A stretch of 64,000 bases of DNA from assembly GCF_032854445.1 (NCBI RefSeq), contig NC_088297.1, positions 11,926,163 through 11,990,162 on the forward strand, written 5' to 3'. Shown one piece after another: positions 48,501-57,039 of this stretch (within the stretch, counting starts at the first letter, position 1; each line of letters opens with the position of its first letter). This stretch comes from Liolophura sinensis (lineage: Eukaryota > Mollusca > Polyplacophora > Chitonida > Chitonidae). Both the position numbers and the translations under genes were made by a program. The notes under the pieces were generated by a model. That model saw nothing but the letters and a program-made list of their open reading frames with translations, did no database searches and was not told the DNA's origin.

Positions 48501-48632
48501 CCAGAGAACTTTAAGAAGCCAGAGAACCTGCAGAAGACAGAGAACCTACAAAAGCCAGAGAACCTGCAGAAACCAGAGAACCTACAGAAGCCAGAGAACT
48601 TGCAGAAGCCAGAGAACCTACAGAAGCCATAG
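27488..48632 (+). CDS. slc17a5-like: SLC17-family anion transporter, sialin/VGLUT type, with KPENLQ-repeat C-terminal tail (gene span)
   Basis: Exons: 27488-27536, 28817-28993, 30762-30993, 32097-32184, 33299-33394, 34024-34148, 39746-39895, 40254-40383, 41007-41162, 46919-47004 and 47817-48632. From 32,097 onward every junction matches in phase. The family is a 12-TM MFS carrier that moves organic anions with H+ or Na+ at the plasma membrane or in vesicles and lysosomes. Diagnostic features: the TM1 end RLNLSV; ILAQRIGGKRAFG in the TM2-3 loop; YPGIHVVLAKWSP with the conserved His in TM4; ESPGEHPNISGQEREYIEK in the central loop; GFSGLSFSGYYVNHLDIAP in TM10; and QTQEQWRIVFF...VQPW at the end of the core. 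Beyond the usual ~480-residue core there is a ~220-residue polar repeat tail. Two single-base frame disruptions are present, at 28,898-28,900 and 30,845-30,848. Four exon edges are amplified in adjacent introns. The substrate cannot be inferred. Confidence 0.9.
28030..28830 (+). repeat. Acceptor-junction minisatellite upstream of the TM1 exon
   Basis: Units of ~40 bp, paired as ~81-bp dimers, contain tctatttacag, aaatccccaggtgttttg and tttttgtc. The true junction at 28,816/28,817 reads tatttatag|caatccccaggcgttttgtg, so the unit covers the pyrimidine tract, the AG and the first ~15-20 exon bases. Copies become more diverged towards 28,030. A full SINE-1 is inserted at 28,337. Confidence 0.75.
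28337..28609 (+). mobile_element. SINE-1, full length with TSD and poly(A)
   Basis: Complete head (ggcctccgtggctcagtcgg), body and tail, here ending in a pure A tract rather than (AAAT)n. Flanked by AGAAATCCCCAG at 28,325-28,336 and again from 28,610. The target is itself a unit of the junction minisatellite. Confidence 0.95.
28817..28993 (+). CDS. SLC17 exon: TM1 and start of first luminal loop (frame-disrupted)
   Basis: Acceptor ctatttatag. It reads IPRRFVLVFLCFMGVLTYFA to RLNLSV, the family TM1 hallmark. After the T run at 28,898-28,900 the family continuation (AIVAMVTTPPQNVSDN) is in another frame, so one T appears to be extra. Three N-glycosylation sequons (NVS, NES, NIS) follow, as expected of the TM1-TM2 loop. 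The end is ambiguous: gtttgt at 28,994 gives phase 0, but the next identified exon begins phase 1. Either a further small exon exists or a different donor is used. Confidence 0.75.
29400..29960. repeat. Dispersed repeat families R1 + R2, adjacent
   Basis: 29,400-29,760 resembles 4420-4830 and 36,096-36,290; 29,768-29,960 resembles 14,925-15,140. Their adjacency here suggests both are parts of one longer, unclassified interspersed element. Confidence 0.55.
30762..30993 (+). CDS. SLC17 exon: TM2-TM4 start (frame-disrupted)
   Basis: Acceptor atcattcacag. It reads VTWDAEDQGLVLGGYYYGY (TM2) up to QFPG, where the G run at 30,845-30,848 appears one base short. The family continuation ILAQRIGGKRAFGLGLSAM is found one frame over. 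It ends LLGLAA at a gtaagt donor, phase 0, joining GVAYPGIH of the next exon. The last ~68 bases of this exon, plus the donor, are repeated seven more times downstream at 75-bp intervals. Confidence 0.8.
30926..31560 (+). repeat. 75-bp donor-junction minisatellite (8 splice donors)
   Basis: Eight units of exactly 75 bp, each containing tacatgtctacgg-like exon sequence, ctggctgcg or gaggttgtg, and then gtaagt or gtatgt. GT positions are 30,994, 31,069, 31,144, 31,219, 31,294, 31,369, 31,444 and 31,519. The first is the SLC17 exon end. Because 75 is a multiple of three, the frame stays open until a TAA in the unit ending at the eighth donor (about 31,479). Confidence 0.92.
32097..32184 (+). CDS. 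SLC17 exon: TM4 (GVAYPGIH motif)
   Basis: Acceptor ccctatag, donor gtgagg. It encodes GVAYPGIHVVLAKWSPCSEK then SRLSAIVFA. The His and the W-(A/S)-P...E-(R/K)-S pattern are conserved in SLC17. Phase 0 in, phase 1 out. Confidence 0.92.
32622..32782 (-). mobile_element. SINE-1 copy, truncated
   Basis: Minus-strand tail (tttttttgattggtgttttg) to gagaggaagccagcatgagc; the tRNA head is missing. Confidence 0.75.
33299..33394 (+). CDS. SLC17 exon: TM5 and following loop
   Basis: Acceptor acttccag, donor gtaaat. It encodes TQLGSVVSQAVAGLLSD then GGWPSVFYTM, matching the family GxQLGxxxSxPxxGxL...GWPxVFY pattern. Phase 1-1. Confidence 0.92.
33600..33805. repeat. Fragment of the TIR element seen at 39,092-39,702
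   Basis: Shares aacttttg-t-acat-aatttac, a catcnctttccttnan block, and the terminal gtttttacctttagcgataaaagagtt. Only the right terminal repeat is visible. Confidence 0.55.
34024..34148 (+). CDS. SLC17 exon: TM6 and central cytoplasmic loop
   Basis: Acceptor aaaacag, donor gtaagg. It encodes VFGCGLAVIWMLVISESPGE then HPNISGQEREYIEK. The SP-x-x-HP-x-I-S-x-x-E-x-x-YIE string is a clear SLC17 signature. Phase 1 in, phase 0 out. Confidence 0.93.
34395..34740 (-). mobile_element. Probable 3' LTR remnant of Ty3/gypsy element
   Basis: About 70 bp (gattaaagaatgtccattat, ccgtgttaaag) resembles 38,757-38,830 on the other side of the coding remnants (gattaaagactgccctttat, cagtgttaagg). The position is as expected for decayed LTRs of the minus-strand element. 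Boundaries are approximate. Confidence 0.4.
34743..38726 (-). pseudogene. Decayed Ty3/gypsy retrotransposon (gag-pol relic)
   Basis: Read on the minus strand, fragments occur in the standard order. A Gag-like start (MPTPKPLNLNRNVSENLQ) begins at 38,726. A possible Gag or protease part lies at ~37,800-38,039. Reverse transcriptase pieces span 37,426-36,500, including LNASRGFWQIPLDEE and a CIDDAII active-site motif. An RNase H piece lies at 36,543-36,280, an integrase core (SDNGPCYN ... SSPLYPQSNGLVEKA) at 35,477-35,295, and an integrase C-terminus at 35,105-34,743. Frames are broken throughout, and an R1 repeat splits RNase H from integrase. It lies antisense in an SLC17 intron and is clearly inactive. 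Confidence 0.88.
36096..36290. repeat. R1 repeat inserted in the gypsy relic
   Basis: Nearly the same as 4438-4632 (ataagcgtcatgtccgac, agtcgataatcgcaagatcc, gagaagcggtcatcagtttt). It interrupts the retrotransposon between RNase H and integrase, so it arrived later. Confidence 0.75.
38757..38830 (-). mobile_element. Probable 5' LTR remnant of Ty3/gypsy element
   Basis: Resembles 34,395-34,470 in order and content; lies just upstream (on the minus strand) of the Gag-like start. Confidence 0.4.
39092..39702. mobile_element. Non-autonomous TIR element containing a SINE
   Basis: Left end cttgtcgctaaaggtaaaaa and right end tttttacctttagcgacaaa are reverse complements over ~28 bp. The interior is non-coding, and a full SINE-1 is nested at 39,280-39,544. 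Confidence 0.7.
39280..39544 (-). mobile_element. SINE-1, full length with TSD, nested in TIR element
   Basis: Complete minus-strand copy from (TTTA)n to gccacggaggcccc. Flanked by CTCTGTCGTTTA at 39,268-39,279 and 39,545-39,556. Confidence 0.93.
39746..39895 (+). CDS. SLC17 exon: TM7
   Basis: Acceptor cacttacag, donor gtaagc. It encodes TPWGSLLRSVPFWAIGITRL then WGMFTLFSYLPRYIEQVLHF. The TPW...S.PFWAI and LP-Y---VL-F patterns are typical of the family. Phase 0-0. It is separated from the previous exon by an intron carrying a Ty3/gypsy relic. Confidence 0.92.
40254..40383 (+). CDS. SLC17 exon: TM8
   Basis: Acceptor catttttcag, donor gttagt. It encodes NGLLSALPYLACWMFIMVAG then FLSDSLRKK and KNVRKLMTTA; NG-LSALPYL and RK-x-x-x are family features. 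Phase 0 in, phase 1 out. Confidence 0.92.
41007..41162 (+). CDS. SLC17 exon: TM9-TM10
   Basis: Acceptor cgttatag, donor gtaaac. It encodes MVTPAALLVAVSYTGCD then LAVGFSGLSFSGYYVNHLDI. The AVGFSG...GY-VNHLDIAP motif is diagnostic. Phase 1-1. The last ~45 bases and the donor are repeated twice more, imperfectly, just downstream. Confidence 0.93.
41116..41290 (+). repeat. Donor-junction triplication after the TM9-10 exon
   Basis: Units of 61-63 bp start at ggttactatgtcaac (41,120), ggttaccatgtcaac (41,181) and ggttactatgtaaac (41,244). Each continues ctggacattg-like sequence and gagatt-tcag|gtaaac; the third has agcaaa in place of the donor. The first is the real exon end. Confidence 0.85.
41403..41547 (-). 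mobile_element. SINE-1, 5'-truncated with TSD
   Basis: Minus-strand tail and body only, with the tRNA head missing, yet flanked by the 14-bp repeat CTGAAATGAAAGAT at 41,389-41,402 and 41,548-41,561. Consistent with 5' truncation at insertion, as in LINE-driven retroposition. Confidence 0.9.
42130..46918 (+). repeat. ~74-bp acceptor-junction minisatellite, ~65 copies
   Basis: Unit: gttgtcaggtgttctctatg, gcctttctttttgtccgtgt, cacctacatagttcatgacc, actgatgtctctct. The last copy merges into the real acceptor and exon start at 46,918/46,919 (ctgttgccag|gtgttctttatggcc). Larger blocks recur: an identical gttag-gtgttctctgtggtctttcg segment begins at 43,846, 44,581 and 45,501. Short open frames in this interval are repeat products. 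Confidence 0.92.
46919..47004 (+). CDS. SLC17 exon: TM11 start
   Basis: Acceptor ctgttgccag, donor gtgaat. It encodes VLYGLSNGAASVSGFVAPYL then VGYILEEK, matching the family GxSNxxA--xGFV-P--VG pattern. Phase 1 in, phase 0 out. The first ~20 bases and the acceptor match the ~74-bp unit repeated across the preceding 4.8 kb. Confidence 0.9.
47458..47665 (+). mobile_element. SINE-1 copy, diverged
   Basis: tccgtggtcgagggtttagc head remnant, gagcctctcacc, ggtttcctcccatcataatg, and a degraded tail. Confidence 0.65.
47817..48632 (+). CDS. SLC17 terminal exon: TM12 and repeat tail
   Basis: Acceptor ttattcag. It starts QTQEQWRIVFFICAGIYVFG and runs through TM12 to VQPW, where family members usually end soon after. 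The frame continues with a GKPNIPEKPGRPKEE linker, then ~9 copies of a 12-residue unit (KPENLQNSEKVH) and ~12 copies of a 6-residue unit (LQKPEN). It stops at a TAG that arose within a repeat unit. Strongly charged and probably disordered, on the cytoplasmic side. Confidence 0.9.
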   Translation, partial: QTQEQWRIVFFICAGIYVFGAIIFVIFADGQVQPWAVAAIEMEIKQAVSVMGQVAYGLPGKPNIPEKPGRPKEEYVKKLEDRPKQEGLPNPEIPVKPENLQNSEKVHKPENLQNSEKVHKPKNVQNSEKVHKPENLQNSEKMHKPENLQNSEKMHTPENLQDSEKMHTPENLQDSEKMHKPENLQDSEKMHKPENLQNSEKVHKPENLQNSENLQKPENLQKPQNLQKPENFKKPENLQKTENLQKPENLQKPENLQKPENLQKPENLQKP

Positions 48633-49060
48633 AACCTACAGAAGCCATAGAATCTACAGAAACCAGAGAATCTACAGAATACATAGGACTTTCAAGGCAT
48701 GGAGCCCACAGAAAACAGAGAACCTGCAGAAGGCAGAGAACCTGCAGAAGGCAGAGAACCCACAGAGATCAGATAACCTACAGAAGGTAGAAAACCTCCA
48801 GAAGGCAAAGAACCTACAACAGGCATAAAACCTACAGAAGGCAGAGAACTTGCAGAATGCAGAAAAATCTACAGAAATCAGATAACCTGCAAAAGCCAGA
48901 GAACCTATAGAGGTTAGAGAACCTACAGAAACCAGAGAACCTTGAGGAGCTAGAGGACTTACAGAAGCCAGGGAACCTGCCCTGGGCGCTGGAACCTGCC
49001 GAAGCCCGAAAACCGGCCGAAGCCAGAGAAACTGCCCCAAAGTAGAGAACCTACTGAAGC
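48090..49060 (+). repeat. Coding repeat array (36-bp and 18-bp units) running past the stop
   Basis: 36-bp unit aaccttcagaattcagagaa plus ggtgcacaagccagaa; 18-bp unit ctacagaagccagagaac. Coding up to 48,632. After that the same units continue for ~430 bp with GAG-to-TAG changes and frame slippage. Confidence 0.9.
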
Positions 49061-49888
49061 TAAAGAATACTCAGCAAAGTGAAAGGTCCAGTCATAAAGA
49101 AAATGAACATTTGTACACACAAGCGACCCGCTTGTAACAGGACTATTGTTCCGCGGTCCTAGCTGAAAACGTAATCGGTATTCTTGAACTTATCTGGTAG
49201 GGGAATACTCGGTAAGGTCTACTTATGCCGATTGTATTTCGTCTCACGGTAACCAAGTCACAGGGCGGTCATAGACATTCATTTTTCTATATGTCCTGGC
49301 GCAAGGACATTCTGCTTCTGGCGCAAGGGCATTCTGTTTCAGGCGCATGCGCATTCTGAATGCCCCAAATATGCCACACAAAGAAAGCATATGCTCAAAC
49401 AAATTACATCAACAATATCTCCAGCCGTAAACTACACAATATTTATTCCCTCGTGTTCAAAATATATTTGTAATATAGTATTACTTGGATCCGATGAACT
49501 AAAACCTGATGAAAACAAAATTGTCTTAAAAACTGTGCATAAATTTTTTGCTGAATCGAAGAGATTTTAAATCGATTACGTAGCACTGAAATTTCTTCTT
49601 ATATTAAATGACAATGATAAATATTATTTCAGTAAGTAGTCATTATGTCCTTGCATTATAGTCTCACTTTATTACATATGGTATGATTCATTCTTTTGTC
49701 GTGTAAATACTATTGTTGTTGCATATATTACATACATATGTGTATAGTTTATTCGGTCTGTTATCTATCTGTATCATTTCTTTTATTTATGTTTGGAAAC
49801 CAATTCTTGGTTTTGTCCTGCACATATGTTATATGTTGTCGAGGAGACCCCGAGTGCCCATTGGGCTGTGGGGAATCCTCGTTAAACA

Positions 49889-49894
49889 AATAAA
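49889..49894 (+). terminator. Possible SLC17 polyadenylation signal
   Basis: AATAAA about 1.26 kb after the stop. It is the clearest signal downstream; an ATTAAA near 49,603 is an alternative. Confidence 0.3.
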
Positions 49895-50508
49895 GGATTA
49901 CATTACATTCTGTAACTGCATAATTCTATGCTGTGACTCCAAACAGTTTACCACAGGATTCTATTCTTCGTGTATAAACCAAACAGTTGGTTTACTACAG
50001 ACAACAGTTATTTGTTTAATTTATTTATTTGATTGATGATATACGCCGTAGTCAATGCACAGACCACAGTGGTTACAATTGTAAAACAAGTACTGCTGAT
50101 TCATAAAATCAGTTCATAGTTTTGCAGTGGTGTCATAGCTGCTCTGAGCCAATCATCAGCACACTCTTTTGTCACGTGACTAAAGTACTGGCACTGAAGA
50201 AGATTTTAGCATAAAAACTGAAAAATTTTGCTTTTTGCTAAATTCTTTTTTGCAAAGGTAATCAGAATGTATCTAGTCTGCAAATAAAATAGTTTCTATG
50301 TCCTGTACTATACTTTGAACTTTTGGAATCGGCAAAAATGAGCATTTCATCCTTTTAGCTCCATGTCATTTATCACTTCCTGTTCCTTCCTAGCAACCTG
50401 GGTGCTGGGAATTGTGAATTTCAGTTTGCAAGGATAAACCATGCATTTGGGTGAGAGTGATAAAGTTACTACTGAAAACTGTTTCAAGGATTAAGGCTGG
50501 GGGCTCTG

Positions 50509-50515
50509 ATTATAT

Positions 50516-50574
<59 letters not shown>
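50509..50574. repeat. (AT)n microsatellite
   Basis: An almost pure TA tract of ~65 bp. Confidence 0.97.
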
Positions 50575-50679
50575 TTTTTAATAAACAGTTTTCACATTTG
50601 AACTTTAAAGTCAGAAGACATGGAAATTTCCACACAAAAGACTTTAAAAAGGGTACTTATTGTTGCTCCGCTTGGCGTT

Positions 50680-50925
50680 CAGCGCTGAGAGGTTAGAGCA
50701 AGGAAAGACGACTAGCTGGCCATGTGTCAGTACAATGTGAGTGGGTGGAATGTCATGTCTGTTGTCTTCGGCATGATAGTTTGGCGTTTTAGGGACTTAA
50801 CCTCGCCCTGCCACAAGAACACGCTATATGTGTACTCACACTTAATGTCTCTTCGTCGTCATATGCTACTTGTATGTAAAATACCTCAGTATGGGCGACG
50901 TAAAACGTCAAACAGGAACATAGAT
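50680..50925 (+). mobile_element. SINE-2-like copy
   Basis: gctgagaggttagagcaagg, ctagctggccatgtgtcagt, tcgccctgccacaagaacac, and ggcgacgtaaaacgtcaaac share order with 11,290-11,510 and the reverse of 56,268-56,520. Confidence 0.55.
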
Positions 50926-53716
50926 ATTCACCTTGGACGGTTGTGGTCTTTCGACTAACAGCACAGGTATTACGTCATAAAGTAACACGAGTCAAAATGG
51001 GACTGAGTGTAATTAGTTTCCCATTGATCGATATGTCGCTATGGGCACGGCACGAGGGCTTGAGGCTGATGAGCCAGTCCGGGGTTACATGAGGCTCCCC
51101 TACGAACAAAGCCCCATGAAAGCGCCGGACAGATGGTCATTCCAGCTGCGATGACCACTGACTAAATACTCAGTCCATTCGCACCACGGGAAAAAAGCCC
51201 AAAGAAACACAATCATGCACAGAGAAACCCCTTTGGTAAAGTGTCACGCTGTTTGGTATCACAGCTTGTGGCTGCACGAAATGTCAAAACGGAGTAGATC
51301 CGAGGGGTGGGACAGGCAAGAATTCTGGAAAACAGCGGGTAAACAAAGTAGTCGGGTAGAAGAAGAATGGGCTGGGAACATGGTGTATGGAAGGGGAGGG
51401 GTATTGTACTTGGGGCCTTTGGGTAGAGTGAGGTGCTGGTTATTGAGTAAGTAGCATAGCATTACATATGTGAAGCATGTCTCTTTCACCAATGTAGAGT
51501 GAAAAAAATGATTGTAGGTAATTTGTAGGTTCATAAATAATGGAGTTTTGTAGAAACATTCCTGTTTACTTATCACAAATCGCACTCCACTCTGCCCCTG
51601 CGACATAGCTGGAACAAGCTGAAACATGTACACGGTTAAATGTTTAAAATCACTCAACTACACCGAAGAGTGTAAAAATAACAAGGAGTGTCACGAAATA
51701 AAGCTTATGGACATGCTGGAATATGCTTTTCAAGGGAAGTAACTCTTATCACCAATACAATCATACCCACACAACCCGCACTAATTTCCCTTCGTCTATT
51801 ATGCGGAACCAGGAAGATTTTGCCTGCGTCTAGGAAAATTCATCGTGTCTCTGGTATAACGTCCTTAATGAAAGCGGAAACAAATACACAATCCTTATGT
51901 ACATGTCACTACAATAGAACATGCTGACAATGTGCCATATCTGTATGTTAGCCTTGTGTAGGCCTATAGGTGATAAATGACAGACCGAAATCACACGTAG
52001 CTAGGCCTGATGTTGCCGAACAATGTGCAGCCTTTCCTCACATACTACAGCTGGCTATTAAATGATATGAACCAAAACACAAAATATTCCACTTTTTTGG
52101 GGCAAAACTATTGACTGCATGCATTATAAACACCACGAGGTGACCCTGCGACGCATGCACTGCATTATTTTGCTCATCGGTCGAGGCCACATGATTTTTA
52201 TCGCCATACTCTCCGGCCAAAATTAACCGTTCGTCTTCCACCACCCCACAGCTGTTACCATTACACCTCCCATCCCACCCTATCCCTGTACTCCCATACT
52301 CCCTTACGCCCCACCCCCAACTCCAGTCGCTTCCAGCTCTCCCATTTTCTGCATTAGTGCAGACCAGCTCACTCAGCACTAATGGTCAGTGAATACATGT
52401 TGGTCGTCTCCATGGTTACTGACCGGTTATAGCATGTATACCGCATAGTTGGGAATCGTCCAGCTAGGCTATGAGGCAAATTTACAGCGTACGAACATGA
52501 GCATGCATGTACATGTAGCCGTACTAAACCCGACATTTCACGAAAAGTATAAATAAAAAATGAAAATAACTAGCTGCATTAGTAAATTTCTTCACATACC
52601 TGACAAAATTTCTTTAGTACGTTATGACCATGGTAGGTTAAAAACGAACAGCATACCGGTACACTAAAAACAGACAAAATAGTACATTTGCTACAATGTA
52701 TGACAAATACTTTCTTTCTTAAAATATCCGTCGTTTAATTTAGTTGCTGCATGTATTCCGCTAAAGATGTTATTTTATCAATCAGAACATTGTATTAAGT
52801 TTAGTCCAAATTAACACTGTTACTTTGTTGTAAGTAAAAAAATATTAGGCCTATAATCGTGTATTTGTTTTGGAGGACCAGTATACTTAAAGCTTTTTTA
52901 ATCAATGTAAATTACATTAAAATAATGTAAATGTTTTAGCCAGTGAGAAATAGGTACCGGGCTTTGTGTCAGAAAGCATCTATTTTTTTCATAAAGGACA
53001 TGACTGACTTTTTCCATCCATATAAACGACACATTCTACATGCATACATACTTTCCACTGGGTATGAAGCAAAAAATAAAAGGGATATAATAATGTTATA
53101 AGATGAAATACAACAGCAAGCCTTCATTTAATGAATTTAATATTATCAATTTTAGCATGTGATACAGATCTATATATTGCGTATATATTGTATATACATA
53201 GGCTTACGAATTATTTAGATATAGTTATATTAGGCAAGATGACATTTTTAATGAAATATTTACATCTGCATGTATTACATGCTGAAATTCACAATTATAG
53301 TTCATTAAACGAAATCTTTCTGATGTATTCATCTTCTTTAAATAAAATTTGGTGTCTGTTTATATTCGATATACTTATAATTTTCATTTTGTTTATACAG
53401 TGTGGAATGTATGTAACCATGCTTCTATAGTACAATGTTGATGTGTTTTTGTATGCAGAAAATATAACCTGTCCATTACAATAAATAAACGTTTTTTTTC
53501 ACCCAAAAAAACGGTATTTATTTCACACTAGCTAAAAAAACATTTACATTATTGTGTTGTATCAACGAAACAGTGCACCATTCGTGTCCGGTCTGATCAT
53601 TTTTATAGGACAGCAGTACATAACTGGCAAGTAAAAGGCCTATGAAGGTTGACAAAAACCGCCGAGCTAGAGGGATTGTAAATTTCAAGTCAAAGCTCGG
53701 GCACTGGCAAAACTGA

Positions 53717-53802
53717 CCAATCAACACTTAGGAAAAGTGACCAATCAGTGGGCCGGAAAAGTATCCAATCACTATGCAGCATTACCCGTAAAACCGACCA
53801 AT
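53717..53802 (+). promoter_or_regulatory. Four CCAAT boxes in the histone promoter
   Basis: CCAAT pentamers at 53,717-53,721, 53,741-53,745, 53,765-53,769 and 53,798-53,802, three of them at exact 24-bp spacing and three preceded by GA. They lie 125-210 bp before the H3 start. CCAAT clusters bound by NF-Y are typical of S-phase histone promoters. Confidence 0.7.
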
Positions 53803-53911
53803 CTCAGTCGGTTCGGACGTGAGTGAAAGCCTAGAAATAGACATGACATTGCATGATCGTCATATCCCGCTTACACCAGTGACCGAGGACGCACGTCAGG
53901 TGAAATATTGA

Positions 53912-54337
<426 letters not shown>

Positions 54338-54379
54338 ACCCCGAAAAACACTCAACCCAGTCTGCCGACTACATTCCCA

Positions 54380-54401
54380 ACGGCCCTTTTAAGGGCCAAC
54401 C
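54380..54401 (+). terminator. Histone mRNA 3' stem-loop
   Basis: Forty-odd bases after the H3 stop, GGCCCT-TTTA-AGGGCC forms a 6-bp stem with a 4-base loop, followed by AACCA. This is the layout bound by SLBP in non-polyadenylated histone mRNAs. The purine-rich cccgaaaggg 20 bases on may be the U7 target. Confidence 0.88.
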
Positions 54402-56265
54402 AACTCTTCCCGAAAGGGTACTTCCAATCTGAGCACTTTGAGTTTAAGGTATTATAAAATAAAACTGGATTTTGTGTAATATATACTGGGTTATATACAT
54501 AATTTATGATACCCACGCTTTCGCCCCGCCCAAACAAAGGGCGCCGCCATCTTGGATTTCACTCGGACCGCGTGGGTTCACAGCACTTTTGTGTTCAGGC
54601 TTGCATACTGAGTTGGTAACATGTGGTGGAAATGCCTGTGTAAGTAATGCGTGATTTAAGCATGACGCACGCCTAATTTTAGAGTCGTTATCTATAATGT
54701 TAAAGGAAAACAACGGGAAATACCGGATATGACCGTATACAGCTATTGCATCACACGACCCCCTCAGTAAACCTTACGTACATGTCATTGTCTTCGTTCA
54801 TGTTGCGACTTTTCCCGCCAAATTCTTACGTAAACAAAGCAGGTAGATAATAACTGAGCGCCATTACACGGCGGGGAATATACAATTCACAAAATTATCA
54901 GAATGTAGCATGTGAATTGTATATTCCTAAATAGTGCATGATGACATGATGATGAGGTCAGGTGTAGTTTTGATAAACCTGACGTCATTTATTATAGCTT
55001 ACATGTTTGATTGTGAAATATGCATTATGACTGATTTAACCAGTTCAAACTGGTTCTTGTTTTGGAGTAATGTTTTTTTAACAGAATGGGCAGGTAACTT
55101 GTTCACATTTGGTCAAGACTGTTCAATGTTCAGCCTGTATCCTATTCAGATCCAGTTTTAACCGGTTTATGCATCCGTTGAGATTCCTGTTTATTCTTAT
55201 GCATGTATGTGTCACAAACCTGTCAAAGAAATAGCAGTATTCTAAACAAATCTTACACATTAAGGTGTTCTGTATTTGATATTCACATTTGTGAGAAATT
55301 TTATTATGAAATTATATGTACTACCCTGCCAAATGAAATGTTTATTTGGCCTGAAAGTGGTGTCCTATCAACTCTTAGATGTATACATTTTTGTAAAGTG
55401 GAGAAGTTTTACAAAGGTAATGAGTCACTTTATATTCAATATTGAATGCTACAATTTATCAATATGTTCCATTAACATCAACTTATTCTTGGCTTTTTTT
55501 TTTGATTTGAAAATTTTTAATTTCAGGAAGCCATAATTATTGTTGAACATCCTGATACATGTATGTTAGAAGTTTACTTGACCTGTAACAAAACAATTAA
55601 TAATGTTACTTAGTAACTAGATCAAACTGGTTTGATCCAGATAAATCATATATCACTTCACCAGTAAAAACCATCATTCAAAGATTTTAAAAATTTGTCA
55701 CCAGAGGAAGTAAGTTTTGAAGTTGTAGATTATCAGTTAAATAGCTCTTAGATATGTACACTTTATATCTCTAGAACATACGTCGTCATGGTAATTAAGG
55801 GCTTATTTAGCTAAGTGCGCTTTTTGAAACCAGGTCCAGTTGGATTTGAAGGTTTTACTTAGGCTGGTACTGTTGTAGGTATTATTAACAATACGATCTG
55901 TGACAAGGAAATGTTACAAAGTGTAAATCGACCTTTAACCCCAAGCATACAAGCCTACACATACATACAAAGTGTGAAGAATATATAGAAATTGTAGCAG
56001 TTTTATCATAACTGATTTCAAACATGTGAAAAATGACTACTCAATTTAATGTGCACTCTACCAGATCAAAGTTTGTATTCAAGGTTTGTGGTTTCTATTT
56101 CCTGTTATACAATTGTTATTTTATTATTTGTTTTTTTTAACACAAATAGTAATAAAGTTTTATTGATAACAGTAAAAAGGTAACAAATTTGTTATTTATA
56201 CTTGGGGTATGCTAGTATTAGGTTTTTGCCATTATGGAATCTTTGGTGACAGTAATATGTATGTA
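54400..56265. other. Intergenic, no recognised gene
   Basis: AT-rich sequence with short open frames of no recognisable type. A dispersed repeat copy lies at 55,777-55,865. Confidence 0.5.
55777..55865 (+). repeat. Dispersed repeat shared with 10,125-10,210
   Basis: catacgtcgtcatggtaatt, tatttagctaagtgcgct and tttgaaaccaggtccagttg match the first copy in order. Confidence 0.5.
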
Positions 56266-56267
56266 TG

Positions 56268-56615
56268 TATGTTTGGGTTTAATGTCGTACTTAGCAATTT
56301 TTCAGTCATATGATGACGAGGAGTTATTAGGTGTGTGTACACATAATGTGTCTTTTTGTGGTAGTGCGAGTCCATGCCGCCAAAGTGCTGCCACCTCTGA
56401 AGAATTATGCAAAGACACCAGACATGACACCCCAACCAATCACATTATACTGACACTGCGCCAACCAGTCCTGATTCCTTGCTCTGACCTCTTAGTGCTG
56501 AGAGTCAAGCAAGGCAGCAACAAGTACTATCATTAAAGTCTTTGGTATGACTGGACCTGGGTATGAACTGGTGATCTCCTGACATCAAGTTGAACACCCT
56601 AACCATTAGGCCACA
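56268..56615 (-). mobile_element. SINE-2, near full length
   Basis: On the minus strand the head near 56,615 reads tggcctaatggttagggtg (A-box-like) and ccagttcatacccaggtcc (B-box-like). The body contains gagagcgaggaatcagg-like sequence, and the 3' end near 56,268 is aagtacgacattaaaccc. Confidence 0.75.
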
Positions 56616-56766
56616 AACGTACATGTATATGTGATAAGTTTGGATGGCAAACAGCTGATGTCTGGCAAAAATATTCCAAAAATAAATCATGGTATCATGT
56701 GAAACTAAATTAAATTGTCTCTAGTGTCCCCTGCCTGTAGGATAATTTACATGTGACTTCATTTTG

Positions 56767-57028
56767 ATTTATTTATTTATTTGATTGTGTTTTACACCGT
56801 ACTCAAGAATATTTCACTATACGACGGCGGCCAGCATTATGGTGGGTGGAGACCGGGCATAGCCCGGGGAAAACCCACGACCATCCGCAGGTTGCAGACA
56901 GACCTTCCCACATACAGCCGGAGAGGAACCCAGTATGAGCTGGACTTGAACTCACAGCGACCACATTGGTGAGACTCCTAGGTCATTACGCTGCGCTAGC
57001 GCGCTAACCAACTGAGCCACGGAGGCCC
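56767..57028 (-). mobile_element. SINE-1, full length with TSD
   Basis: Complete minus-strand copy from ATTT repeats to ccacggaggccc. Flanked by GACTTCATTTTG at 56,755-56,766 and 57,029-57,040. Confidence 0.95.
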
Positions 57029-57039
57029 GACTTCATTTT

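Larger units (their letters stand above)
49060..53700. other. Intergenic interval without recognised gene
   Basis: Contains a SINE-1 tail remnant near 50,015-50,060, an (AT)n tract, and a SINE-2-like copy. The rest is AT-rich, with a purine/pyrimidine-skewed stretch near 52,200-52,330 that gives a 113-residue minus-strand frame without recognisable features. Confidence 0.55.
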
